A DNA stretch of 64,000 nucleotides from Nocardia rhizosphaerihabitans (lineage in GTDB: Bacteria; Actinomycetota; Actinomycetes; Mycobacteriales; Mycobacteriaceae), in the NCBI RefSeq assembly GCF_014646295.1, contig NZ_BMNE01000009.1, positions 157,870 to 221,869 on the forward strand, given 5' to 3'. The translations under genes and the position numbers were made by a program. Below, piece after piece: positions 35,070 to 43,021 of this stretch; the stretch's first letter is position 1; each line of letters opens with the position of its first letter. Below the pieces are notes generated by a model. It was given only the letters and a program-made list of their open reading frames with translations. It was not told where the DNA came from and did not search any database.

Positions 35070-36341
35070 ATGGCTGTCTCACCATCCATTGCGCCGTTCT
35101 TGACCGCAGCGGGCCGTCCGGTGTCGAACCCCTTGAAGGATGTGCGGACGATATCCCGTCAGATGGTGGGCCATTTCATCGAAAATGTCGTGCCGTGCGC
35201 GACACTGCCCGGCGAGGTACTCGACGGTGATGTCACCACGGTGACCCGGGTGTGTCTGGAGCTGACCAGGGGCGCGCTCGACGGGCGTGACCTACCGGGG
35301 CGGCTGGAACAGATCCAAGCCGCGGCCGCGGACTGGGCGCGGGAGGGCATCCCGATCGACACCATCCACAATGCCGTGCACGAAGGGTTCAAACTCGGTT
35401 TCGACCTCGTCATCGCCGGTGTCACCAACCAGGACCACGAGACCGTCGTCGGTGTGGCCCGGCGGCTGACCGACATCCAGAACATGATCACCTCGGCGGT
35501 ATCCATGGCCTATGTGCGGGAACTGCGTTCGGTCGTCAGTGAGCACCACACCGCCGTCCACACGTTGACCTCGGCATTGCTCGGTGGTCAGAACACCTCG
35601 ACGATGGCCAGGGAATGCGGCATCACCGTCGCCGACAGCTATCACGTCGTCGCGCTCGCGCTGCCGCCCCATGTCGAGGAATTCATCCCTTCGCTCGACG
35701 GCAATGTGGTCGCCCGGCGCAAGCTGCGTCGCGTGCAGGCCGAGCTGGCGAACCGGTGTGTGGGCAAGGTGCTGTCGCTGTTGAGTGTCGACGGCGGCAC
35801 CCTGCTGCTGCCCACCTCGGAGTTCTCCGAACTCGAACTGGACGAACTGATCGCCGGATTGTCCGAGGCGGCCCAGGTTCCGGTGCGCGCGGTGACGACG
35901 ACCGCGATACCCGCGGACATTCCGCGCGCGGCCGAACAGGTCCATGAACTGGTCGAAATAGTGGATCGGCTCGGTGGCTCGAGCAGGGTCTATCGTCCGC
36001 ATCAACTGGCATTCGAATATCAGCTGACCAGGCAGGGCCCGGCCCGCGACTACCTGAGCTCGGTCGTCGATTCCCTCGAAGCGCATCCGGAACTGCTGCA
36101 GACGCTCGAGGTGTACATGGCGACGAATTTGCAGCGCTCGCGGACCGCGCGCGAGTTGTTCATCCACACGAATACGGTGGACTACCGACTGAAACGGATC
36201 GGCCAGCTCACCGGCTTCGATCTGAACGACGTCACCGGTCTGTGTTATCTCCGCGCGGCGCTGCTGATCCGCGCGCATCGCGGACTCGGCAAGCCGCACA
36301 ACCTGCGCGCCGAGGGCGAGACCAGTTCTCGCGCAGGGTGA
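35070..36341 (+). CDS. PucR/CdaR family transcriptional regulator
   Basis: A 423-residue regulator with an N-terminal RsbRD-like helical sensor (about 20-160), a middle GGDEF-like region and a C-terminal PucR helix-turn-helix reading LEVYMATNLQRSRTARELFI and HTNTVDYRLKRIGQLTG. ATG at 35070 has AAGGA upstream. It is a paralogue of the regulator at 9594. No obvious target operon adjoins; the next gene is on the opposite strand, 11 bases away. Confidence 0.88.
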   Translation: MAVSPSIAPFLTAAGRPVSNPLKDVRTISRQMVGHFIENVVPCATLPGEVLDGDVTTVTRVCLELTRGALDGRDLPGRLEQIQAAAADWAREGIPIDTIHNAVHEGFKLGFDLVIAGVTNQDHETVVGVARRLTDIQNMITSAVSMAYVRELRSVVSEHHTAVHTLTSALLGGQNTSTMARECGITVADSYHVVALALPPHVEEFIPSLDGNVVARRKLRRVQAELANRCVGKVLSLLSVDGGTLLLPTSEFSELELDELIAGLSEAAQVPVRAVTTTAIPADIPRAAEQVHELVEIVDRLGGSSRVYRPHQLAFEYQLTRQGPARDYLSSVVDSLEAHPELLQTLEVYMATNLQRSRTARELFIHTNTVDYRLKRIGQLTGFDLNDVTGLCYLRAALLIRAHRGLGKPHNLRAEGETSSRAG

Positions 36342-36352
36342 TCCGGGCGGGG

Positions 36353-36613
36353 CTATGCCGCTCGGACGGTGACCGTGGTGTCGGTGCTGGGGAATTCGAA
36401 GACGCGAAGGCGTCCGGTCACCAGGTCGACCGTATCGGCGATCACGCGTCCGGCGTTATGCGCGCCGCCGGCGAAGCTCGTGCTGATCACGCGGTAGCTA
36501 CGACGCGGGGTGACCACGATGTCACCGGATTCCAGCAGTCCGGCCGAGGTGGGCGCGCCGGGGCAACTGTCGGCCGTCTCGGTGCGGCGGTTGACGCCGA
36601 GCAAACTCAACAC
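36353..36613 (-). CDS. Small hypothetical protein (86 aa), GTG start
   Basis: Reading from GTG at 36613 gives VLSLLGVNRRTETADSCPGA, then PTSAGLLESGDIVVTPRRSY, RVISTSFAGGAHNAGRVIAD and a C-terminal TGRLRVFEFPSTDTTVTVRA. The composition suggests a small beta-rich soluble domain. GGGAG lies 7 bases before the GTG. A much longer open reading through 37642 on this strand is a shadow of the plus-strand genes. The family is not recognised. It is convergent with the PucR gene. Confidence 0.5.
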   Translation of the reverse strand: MLSLLGVNRRTETADSCPGAPTSAGLLESGDIVVTPRRSYRVISTSFAGGAHNAGRVIADTVDLVTGRLRVFEFPSTDTTVTVRAA

Positions 36614-36793
36614 TGTGTTTCTCCCGTGGTGTACGTCGCGGAATCCGCGTCCCGTCGCCGGTTCCGCGAACGGGTATCGGGATCTTTTTACCCAGGGACG
36701 GTGCGCGGGAAACCGCCGAAAATCCGCGGTCCGTTCCCGATGAGCGGGAAGACGCGCAGGCGCTGACATCCGCCAGGTCATACGGTGAGTTTC

Positions 36794-37288
36794 ATGACGG
36801 CAACCCCCCAGCCCGACGACGCCGCGACGCATCTGGCGCGGTTGGCGGCGATCGAGTCGATCACCGCGCTCAAGCATCGTTACTTCCGTGCCTGCGATGC
36901 CAAGGACCCCGAAGGGTTCCGCGACTGTTTCGTCGCGGTCGGCTCGGCGCTGGACTACGGCGAACTCGGTGCGATGGATGCCGACGGCATGGCCGCGGTC
37001 TTCGCCTCGATCGCCCTGCAGCAGGTAGACGGCAAGCACGCGATCCTCGACATGCACCACGGCGTGCACCCCGACATCACGGTGCGCGCGGACGGCACCG
37101 CGAGCGGCCGGTGGACGCTGCGGTTCCGCCAGGTCAACCTCATCGAGCGCACCGAGACCGTCGCCACCGGCGAATACGCCGACGAATACCGGCTGGAGGA
37201 CGGCCGCTGGAAGATCGCGACCTGCACGTTCCACCGGCTGTGGGCGATCACCCGGCCGCTCGACGACGCCTGCCGGATCGCGCAGTAG
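36794..37288 (+). CDS. SnoaL/NTF2-like family protein
   Basis: A 164-residue cone-shaped-fold protein. HLARLAAIESITALKHRYFR, ACDAKDPEGFRDCFV, HHGVHPDITV and TGEYADEYRLEDGRWKIATC match actinobacterial SnoaL_4 proteins annotated as nuclear transport factor 2 family. GGTGAG lies 4 bases before the ATG at 36794; a GTG at 36785 is the alternative. It is followed after 10 bases by two SDR genes on the same strand, so it is probably part of a catabolic operon for a steroid-like or terpenoid substrate (inference). Confidence 0.82.
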   Translation: MTATPQPDDAATHLARLAAIESITALKHRYFRACDAKDPEGFRDCFVAVGSALDYGELGAMDADGMAAVFASIALQQVDGKHAILDMHHGVHPDITVRADGTASGRWTLRFRQVNLIERTETVATGEYADEYRLEDGRWKIATCTFHRLWAITRPLDDACRIAQ

Positions 37289-37298
37289 GGCCCCGGAC

Positions 37299-38129
37299 AT
37301 GTCGAAGATCGCTTTGGTGACCGGCGCCAGCCGCGGCGTCGGCAAGGGAATCGCGCTGGCGCTCGGCACCGCGGGATGGACCGTGTATCTGACCGGACGG
37401 GGCAGCGCGGATGGCGGTGGCCCGCTGGAGGCGGCAGCCGCCGAGGTGAGCGCCCGCGGCGGCACCGGCATCGCCGTGCGGTGCGACCATCGTGACGACG
37501 CGCAGATCGCCGCGGTCTTCGCCCGCATCGCCGCCGAACAGGACGGGCTCGACCTGCTGGTCAACAACGTCTGGGCCAATCCCGACGGTTTCGCCGGGTT
37601 CAGCGACCCGTTCTGGCAGCGGCCCGTCGATGACTGGGACACGCTGATCGGCGTCGGCCTGCGCGCGCACTATGTCGCCTCCGTCGAGGCGGCGCGGCGC
37701 ATGGTCGCCCGCGGCAGCGGCGTCATCGCCAACATCTCCTCGTTCGGCACCCGCGGCTACCTGCACTCGGTGCTGTACGGGATGTCGAAGGCGGGGCTGG
37801 ACAAGATGGCCTGTGACATGGCCGTGGAGCTGCGCGGGACGGGTGTGAGCACCGTGTCGCTGTGGCCCGGGATCGTGCGCACCGAGCAGGTGCTGGCCAT
37901 GGGTGTCGAGGACATCGAGGGGTTCCCGATCGCGGGTGCGGAAACACCGGAATTCGTCGGCAGGGTGGTCCTGGCGCTGGCCACCGATCCCGAGATCGGC
38001 ACCCGCAGCGGCAGCACGGTGATCACCGCCGAGGCGGCCGTCGAATACGGGATCACCGATATCGACGGTGGACAGCCGGTGTCACATCGCGCGGCCTTCG
38101 GTGGCGGCGCAGTCTTCGGTATCCGGTGA
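37299..38129 (+). CDS. SDR family oxidoreductase, DHRS1-like
   Basis: A 276-residue short-chain dehydrogenase: ALVTGASRGVGKGIALALG, LTGRGSADGGG, LLVNNVWANPDGF (in place of the usual NNAG, as in DHRS1-like proteins), ANISSFGTRGYL and YGMSKAGLDKM. The C-terminus carries GTRSGSTVITAEAAVEYGIT, typical of this subgroup. It lies 10 bases after the SnoaL-like gene. Confidence 0.9.
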   Translation: MSKIALVTGASRGVGKGIALALGTAGWTVYLTGRGSADGGGPLEAAAAEVSARGGTGIAVRCDHRDDAQIAAVFARIAAEQDGLDLLVNNVWANPDGFAGFSDPFWQRPVDDWDTLIGVGLRAHYVASVEAARRMVARGSGVIANISSFGTRGYLHSVLYGMSKAGLDKMACDMAVELRGTGVSTVSLWPGIVRTEQVLAMGVEDIEGFPIAGAETPEFVGRVVLALATDPEIGTRSGSTVITAEAAVEYGITDIDGGQPVSHRAAFGGGAVFGIR

Positions 38130-38143
38130 GAAAGGGATTTGTG

Positions 38144-38905
38144 ATGGAGCTTTCGGGCAAAGTAGTGCTGGTCACCGGTGGAGCGCGCGGTCTGGGCGCG
38201 GCCTTCGCGCAGGGGATCGTCGCCGCGGGCGGCAGTGTCGTGATCGGTGACCTCTTGGACGAGGACGGCGCCGCCGTCGCAGGCGAGCTGGGGGAGCGCG
38301 CCCGGTTCGTACACCTCGATGTCACCGACCCGGCGTCGTGGCAGCAGGCCGTCGACACCGCTGTCGGTGCCTTCGGCACACTGACCGGCCTGGTGAACAA
38401 TGCCGGGGTGACCGCCTCGGGTGTGCCGCTGGTCGAGGAGCCGCTCGAGACGTTCCAGCGGGTGATCCAGGTCAACCTGGTATCGGTGAACATCGGCATC
38501 CACGCGGTGGTGCCCGCCCTGCGGGCGGCCGGTGGTGGTTCCATCGTCAATATCTCCTCGGCCGCCGGGCTGGTCGGCCTGGCGCACACAGGCGCCTACG
38601 GCGCGGCCAAGTGGGGTGTGCGCGGGCTCACCAAGGTCGCCGCGGTCGAGCTCGCGCGCGACCGGATCCGGGTCAACTCGGTACACCCCGGAATGGTGCT
38701 CACCCCGATGACCGCGCCCACCGGAATCAGTCTGGCGGAGGGCGGCTTTCCGAACGCGCCGCTGGGCAGAGTCGGGCGACCTGAAGAACTCGCCGGAGCG
38801 GTCACCTACCTGCTCAGCGACGCTGCCTCGTACACGACCGGCGCCGAGCTGGCCGTGGACGGCGGCTGGACGGCAGGCCCTCCGGTCGTCGACATGAACG
38901 GCTAG
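38144..38905 (+). CDS. SDR family oxidoreductase (FabG/3alpha,20beta-HSD-like)
   Basis: A 253-residue classical SDR: VVLVTGGARGLGAAFAQGIV, VIGDLLDEDG (acidic residue, NAD preference), GLVNNAGVTASG, IVNISSAAGLVG, YGAAKWGVRGLTKVAAVEL (in part) and VNSVHPGMVLTPMT. It ends with TTGAELAVDGGWTAG, the usual SDR C-terminus. ATG at 38144, or GTG at 38141. It is the third gene of the SnoaL-SDR-SDR unit. Confidence 0.9.
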   Translation: MELSGKVVLVTGGARGLGAAFAQGIVAAGGSVVIGDLLDEDGAAVAGELGERARFVHLDVTDPASWQQAVDTAVGAFGTLTGLVNNAGVTASGVPLVEEPLETFQRVIQVNLVSVNIGIHAVVPALRAAGGGSIVNISSAAGLVGLAHTGAYGAAKWGVRGLTKVAAVELARDRIRVNSVHPGMVLTPMTAPTGISLAEGGFPNAPLGRVGRPEELAGAVTYLLSDAASYTTGAELAVDGGWTAGPPVVDMNG

Positions 38906-38942
38906 TTCCTCGGCACCACGATCCGCCCGGCATCTGCGCCGT

Positions 38943-39230
38943 TCACTGGCTCGGCTCCGGTAGCTGGCACTCGGTGATCTTCGGGTTCGCCCCCAGATAG
39001 TTGAGGGGGCCCGCCACGAGCGTGACGGCGATCGTGCCCCAGTCGCCGCAGTTGACCGGCGGATTGGTGAAGTAGTTCCGCTGCATAGCCGCGACCATCC
39101 CGGACCCGACCCAGACCAGCAGCAGCGTAGACAGCAAGAACTTGGCGACTTGATGGGATGGCCTGGCGTGGATCTCTCGTACTTCGCGAATTTCCCGATC
39201 ACGTCGATTCCGTCGGCCGCGCATCGTCAT
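38943..39230 (-). CDS. Small membrane protein (95 aa), hypothetical
   Basis: Starts MTMRGRRNRRDREIREVREI, strongly charged, followed by one transmembrane helix (FLLSTLLLVWVGSGMVAAM) and an outside domain of about 45 residues with two Cys (NCGDWGTIAVTLVAGPLNYL, ITECQLPEPSQ). The topology should be inside N-terminus, outside C-terminus. GAGAGGA lies a few bases before the ATG at 39230. The family is not recognised. Confidence 0.6.
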   Translation of the reverse strand: MTMRGRRNRRDREIREVREIHARPSHQVAKFLLSTLLLVWVGSGMVAAMQRNYFTNPPVNCGDWGTIAVTLVAGPLNYLGANPKITECQLPEPSQ

Positions 39231-39432
39231 CGCATCCTCTCCGTGTGCGATCAATCACGCTGATACCCCATGTGAACAGCGGCAATCCTGTGGACACCAC
39301 CACGACACGCGCAAAGTCTGCAGTACCAACTGTGCGGCCCGGCAACCGGACAGTCAACGGTACGCCCCGAAAGCCGTGCCGCGTAGCCGCCGCCACCGAG
39401 GGTTGTCGGACCCCGCTGCCAGACTCGGTCAC

Positions 39433-41100
39433 GTGCGATGGGCGGTGGCGGAGTGGGGTGACGGTGGTGCTCGTTTGTGTCCCCTCGAGCGGGACGGCCG
39501 GCCCGCGGGACCGGTGGTCTACGAGCCGTCGCTGGCCGAGGCGGTGCGCTCGCGTCCCGAGGTCGAGCGGTGGGTGTGGCGATCCACCGCCGAGATCTAC
39601 CGGACCTTGCTCGCGGCCGGTGTGCGCGTGGAGCGCTGTTACGACGTGCAGGCCGCGGAAGCCCTGCTGATCGGGCACGAGGAGGGTCAGGCGGGTCAGG
39701 CGCGATCCCTGGCGGCAGCCTGGGCGCGCCTGCACAACCTGCCGGTCCCGCCGGACGCTCCCGCACGGGCTCCCGAATCCCAGCCGTCGCTGTTCGAGTC
39801 GGCGCCGGTACCGCTCCCGCCCGGCACGGACGAGTTCACCGCGCTGTTGGACGTCTACGCGGGTCAGGTCGCCAGGACGGCGCAGACCGAGCATCCGGAA
39901 CGCATGCGGCTGCTGCTTGCCGCCGAATCGGCGGGCATGCTGGTGGCCACGGAGATGTCGCGATCCGGGATCCCGTGGCGCGCGGATGTCCACCGCGAAT
40001 TGCTGGACACCATGCTGGGGGAGCGGGTTCCCGGTGCGCCGGAACCGCGCCGGATGGCGGAGTTGGCCGATGAGGTGTCGCGCGCCTTCGGTGGCGCCGT
40101 CCGGGTTCGGCCCGACCTGCCCGCCGACATCGTCAAAGCCTTCGCCCGCGCCGGGATCGAGCTGTCGTCCACCCGAAAATGGGAACTCCAGCAGGTCGAC
40201 CACCCCGCCGTGGCGCCACTGCTGGCCTACAAGTCGCTGTACCGCCTGTACACCGCGCACGGCTGGTCCTGGCTCGAACAGTGGGTACACGCCGGCCGGT
40301 TTCGTCCCGAGTACCTGCCCGGTGGCACGGTGACGGGCCGCTGGACCACCAATGGTGGTGGGGCGCTGCAGATTCCGAAGGTGATCCGGCAGGCGATCCG
40401 TGCCGACCCCGGCTGGTGTCTGGTGGTCGCCGACGCCGATCAGATGGAGCCGCGCGTGCTCGCCGCCGTATCGCGCGACCCCGGATTGATGGAGGTGGCC
40501 GGTCGTGGGGAGGATCTGTACGCGGATCTGGCGGCCCGCGGATTCGGCGGCGACCGCGCCCAAGCCAAGATCGCCCTGCTAGGCGCCATCTACGGCCAGA
40601 CCTCCGGCGATGCCCTGATCCACCTGGCCGGGCTCCGGCGGCGGTATCCGGCGGCGGTCGCCTATGTCGACGACGCGGCGCGCGCCGGCGAGGAAGGCCG
40701 CCTGGTGCGCACGTGGCTGGGCCGCACCTGCCCGCCGCTGTCGGTCGCCGCGCCGGAGGAACCCGACCCGTCCCAGGAGAATCCGGGGGGATATGGCAGC
40801 AGTTCCGCGGCCCGAGCCCGTGGCCGGTTCACCCGCAATTTCGTCGTGCAGGGCAGCGCCGCCGATTGGGCCCTGCTGGTGCTGGCCGGTGTGCGTCATG
40901 CGATCGCCGGTCTGCGCGCCGAACTGGTCTTCTTCCAGCACGACGAGGTGATCGTGCACTGTCCGGCGGAGGAGGCGACAACGGTGACCGCCGCGATCGC
41001 CGCCGCGGCCGAGACCGCAGGCCGGCTCGCTTTCGGATCGACACCGGTACGGTTCCCGTTCACCACCGCTGTGGTGGAGTGTTACGGAGACGCCAAGTAG
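39433..41100 (+). CDS. Family A (PolI-like) DNA polymerase, annotated elsewhere as bifunctional 3'-5' exonuclease/DNA polymerase
   Basis: A 555-residue protein, far shorter than PolA (about 900), with no 5' nuclease domain. Polymerase motif A is VVADADQMEPRVLAAVSRD, motif B is QAKIALLGAIYGQTSG (Lys and Tyr conserved) and motif C is FFQHDEVIVHC with the catalytic Asp-Glu, so the polymerase site looks intact. The usual DIE exonuclease motif is not seen near the N-terminus. TVTGRWTTNGGGALQIPKVI (in part) is the family TGR segment. Homologues are found across mycobacteria and Nocardia as a second PolI-like enzyme with an unclear repair role. GTG at 39433 was chosen over the ATG at 39376 because the coding bias starts there. 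Confidence 0.85.
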   Translation: MRWAVAEWGDGGARLCPLERDGRPAGPVVYEPSLAEAVRSRPEVERWVWRSTAEIYRTLLAAGVRVERCYDVQAAEALLIGHEEGQAGQARSLAAAWARLHNLPVPPDAPARAPESQPSLFESAPVPLPPGTDEFTALLDVYAGQVARTAQTEHPERMRLLLAAESAGMLVATEMSRSGIPWRADVHRELLDTMLGERVPGAPEPRRMAELADEVSRAFGGAVRVRPDLPADIVKAFARAGIELSSTRKWELQQVDHPAVAPLLAYKSLYRLYTAHGWSWLEQWVHAGRFRPEYLPGGTVTGRWTTNGGGALQIPKVIRQAIRADPGWCLVVADADQMEPRVLAAVSRDPGLMEVAGRGEDLYADLAARGFGGDRAQAKIALLGAIYGQTSGDALIHLAGLRRRYPAAVAYVDDAARAGEEGRLVRTWLGRTCPPLSVAAPEEPDPSQENPGGYGSSSAARARGRFTRNFVVQGSAADWALLVLAGVRHAIAGLRAELVFFQHDEVIVHCPAEEATTVTAAIAAAAETAGRLAFGSTPVRFPFTTAVVECYGDAK

Positions 41101-41414
41101 AAAGACCCCCACACAGAACAGTCCCCGGTAGTCTCCATCGAATCCATGAGCTTCAGTCGTCGCTGACGACTCTGGCATTCGATTGGCTTGCCGGGGGCCT
41201 AGCCAGATCCTCGAAAATCGTCACCGCTGTCAACAGACGTCTCCATCGAACAGCCTGGCTCATTTCCGGTGTTCTGGTATATGTACAGTCTTCTCCGGAT
41301 TTTCGTTCTGTCAATACCTGTGGGCACCTGAATCCGGCCTTTTTCGGCCCATCGGGGCTGCGCAAGCAAATCGGTGCCGAGACGTGCTGTGCATCGGCAT
41401 CGGTGCGGCGCAGA
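41101..41414. other. Intergenic region
   Basis: This 314-base stretch is lower in GC than the genes on each side and contains no convincing gene on either strand. It presumably carries the promoter of the adenosine-specific kinase gene (AT-rich around 41275-41310). Confidence 0.4.
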
Positions 41415-41906
41415 ATGCTGGATGTGGAGCTGACAGCCGTGCGCATCGACAAGCCGGATGATCTCAACGTCGTCATCGGGCAGGCGCACTTCATCAAAAC
41501 CGTCGAGGATCTGCACGAGGCGCTGGTCGGGGTCAGTTCCCACCTGCGGTTCGGGCTGGCATTCTGCGAGGCGTCCGGGTTGTGCCTGGTCCGGCACTCC
41601 GGCAACGACGACGATCTGATCGAGCTCGCCACGACGAACGCACTCGCCGTCGGTGCGGGACATTCGTTCATCGTCTTCCTGCGGGAGGGATATCCGGTCA
41701 ATGTGCTCAACGCGATCCGGCATGTCCCGGAAGTCTGCGGAATATTCTGTGCCACCGCCAATCCCGTGGATGTGTTGATCGCTCAGACCGAGCTGGGCCG
41801 CGGAATTGTCGGAGTGGTCGACGGGTCAGCACCACTGGGCGTGGAAAGTGCCGACGATCAGGCAGACCGTCGACAGCTACTGCGTCAGATCGGCTACAAG
41901 TTGTAG
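41415..41906 (+). CDS. Adenosine-specific kinase family protein (DUF355)
   Basis: A 163-residue protein matching a compact conserved family: LTAVRIDKPDDLNVVIGQAH, FIKTVEDLHEALV, LRFGLAFCEASGLCLVRHSG, GAGHSFIVFLREGYPVNVLN and VCGIFCATANPVDVLIAQTE. The name comes from an archaeal structure that bound adenosine; the physiological activity is not well established. The ATG at 41415 was chosen; a GTG at 41424 is also possible. It is separated from neighbours by more than 100 bases on each side. Confidence 0.85.
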   Translation: MLDVELTAVRIDKPDDLNVVIGQAHFIKTVEDLHEALVGVSSHLRFGLAFCEASGLCLVRHSGNDDDLIELATTNALAVGAGHSFIVFLREGYPVNVLNAIRHVPEVCGIFCATANPVDVLIAQTELGRGIVGVVDGSAPLGVESADDQADRRQLLRQIGYKL

Positions 41907-42029
41907 GGACCCGCGTCCGCCGAACCGCCGCGTCCTCTGAGCCATTGTGCGGACGGTAACCGTGGAGGACAGTGGGTATGTCCGGTGGCGCCCACCGGGG
42001 TGCCGCCTTTAGGGAGCAGGAGGTGGCTC

Positions 42030-42653
42030 GTGTACGCACGTTCAAGCACCATTGCAGCCCAGCCGTCGTCGATCGACGGCGGACTCGCATACCTGCGCAA
42101 TGAGGTGATGCCGAATCTGCCCGAGCTGGAAGGCTGGGTCGGTCTGTCGCTGATGGTGGACAGGTCGACAGGGCGCTGCATCGCCACAACCGCGTGGGAA
42201 TCCGAGGACGCACTGCATGCCAGCAGCCGGCGCGTCCAGCCATTGCGTGAAGGTCTGGCCCAGGCATTGCACGGGCCGGTCGAGAAGGTCGAGGAGTGGG
42301 AAGTCGCGGTGATGCATCGCGATCACCTGGCCGGCGCGAACGCGTGCACCCGGTGTACCTGGGTGCAGGTCGATCCGTCCGGTATCGACCAGGCGATCGA
42401 CACGTTCAAATCACAGCTGATGCCGGAGTTCGAGAAGCTCGAAGGATTCCGCAGCGCCAGCCTGTTCGTCGACCGGGCGACCGGCCGCGGCGTCGGCTCC
42501 ACCGTCTGGGCGAGCCGCGAGGAGCTCGACAGCAGCCGCGAACACGCCGATCGGATCAGGTCGATGGCGACCCGGGTCACGGGTGCCAGGATTCTCGATG
42601 TGGCGGAGTTCAGGTTGGGGTTCGCTCACCTGCGTGTGCCCGAGATGGTCTGA
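42030..42653 (+). CDS. Tandem antibiotic-biosynthesis-monooxygenase-like (dimeric alpha-beta barrel) protein
   Basis: A 207-residue protein built from two copies of one domain. Copy 1 (about 1-98) contains GGLAYLRNEVMPNLPELEGW, LSLMVDRSTGRCIATTAWES. Copy 2 (about 105-200) contains DTFKSQLMPEFEKLEGFRSA and SLFVDRATGRGVGSTVWASR. The shared pattern (E-x-LEG, MVDR-TGR, STTVWES) shows internal duplication, giving an obligate pseudo-dimer. AGGAGG lies 7 bases before the GTG at 42030, a strong reason for this start. The substrate is unknown. Confidence 0.78.
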   Translation: MYARSSTIAAQPSSIDGGLAYLRNEVMPNLPELEGWVGLSLMVDRSTGRCIATTAWESEDALHASSRRVQPLREGLAQALHGPVEKVEEWEVAVMHRDHLAGANACTRCTWVQVDPSGIDQAIDTFKSQLMPEFEKLEGFRSASLFVDRATGRGVGSTVWASREELDSSREHADRIRSMATRVTGARILDVAEFRLGFAHLRVPEMV

Positions 42654-42663
42654 CATCAGGAGT

Positions 42664-42699
42664 CATCCGGCCCGGGAGTGCAAGCTCCCGGGCCGGATG
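42664..42699. terminator. Bidirectional terminator hairpin
   Basis: CATCCGGCCCGGGAG pairs perfectly over 15 bases with CTCCCGGGCCGGATG around a 6-base loop. It fills the 49-base gap between two convergent genes, so it can serve both. Confidence 0.8.
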
Positions 42700-42702
42700 C
42701 TG

Positions 42703-42990
42703 CTAGACCGCATCGCCGCTGTGGGTCGCGAGGTAGACGAGCACACTCGTGGCGAGCGCGAACGCGCCGAGCAGACCACCGGCGACGGTGTCGGCGCGGT
42801 TGGTGGCGACCCCGCGTTCGATCCGGTCCCACCCGATGAACGCCGCGGCCACCGCGGCGACAGACGACGGCACCGCAACGAACTCCGTGGCGAACGGGAT
42901 GAACGAGAAAACACAGGCGACGATGCCGAGCACCAGCGATGCGAGACCGGCGCCGTTGCGTGGTGGCGGCGAGGCCTCGGTGTCGGGCAC
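42703..42990 (-). CDS. DUF4190-like small membrane protein (95 aa)
   Basis: VPDTEASPPPRNGAGLASLV begins a polar proline-rich head, followed by LVLGIVACVFSFIPFATEFV, AVPSSVAAVAAAFIGWDRIE and a second hydrophobic hairpin VAGGLLGAFALATSVLVYLA. The GLASLVLGI-F-IP pattern is typical of DUF4190 proteins. It has two to three membrane segments. The GTG at 42990 has no good ribosome site and TACGCT lies about 9 bases upstream, so a leaderless message is possible. Confidence 0.7.
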   Translation of the reverse strand: MPDTEASPPPRNGAGLASLVLGIVACVFSFIPFATEFVAVPSSVAAVAAAFIGWDRIERGVATNRADTVAGGLLGAFALATSVLVYLATHSGDAV

Positions 42991-43021
42991 TCCACGAGCG
43001 TAGCCCGCACCCTGCCGACCG

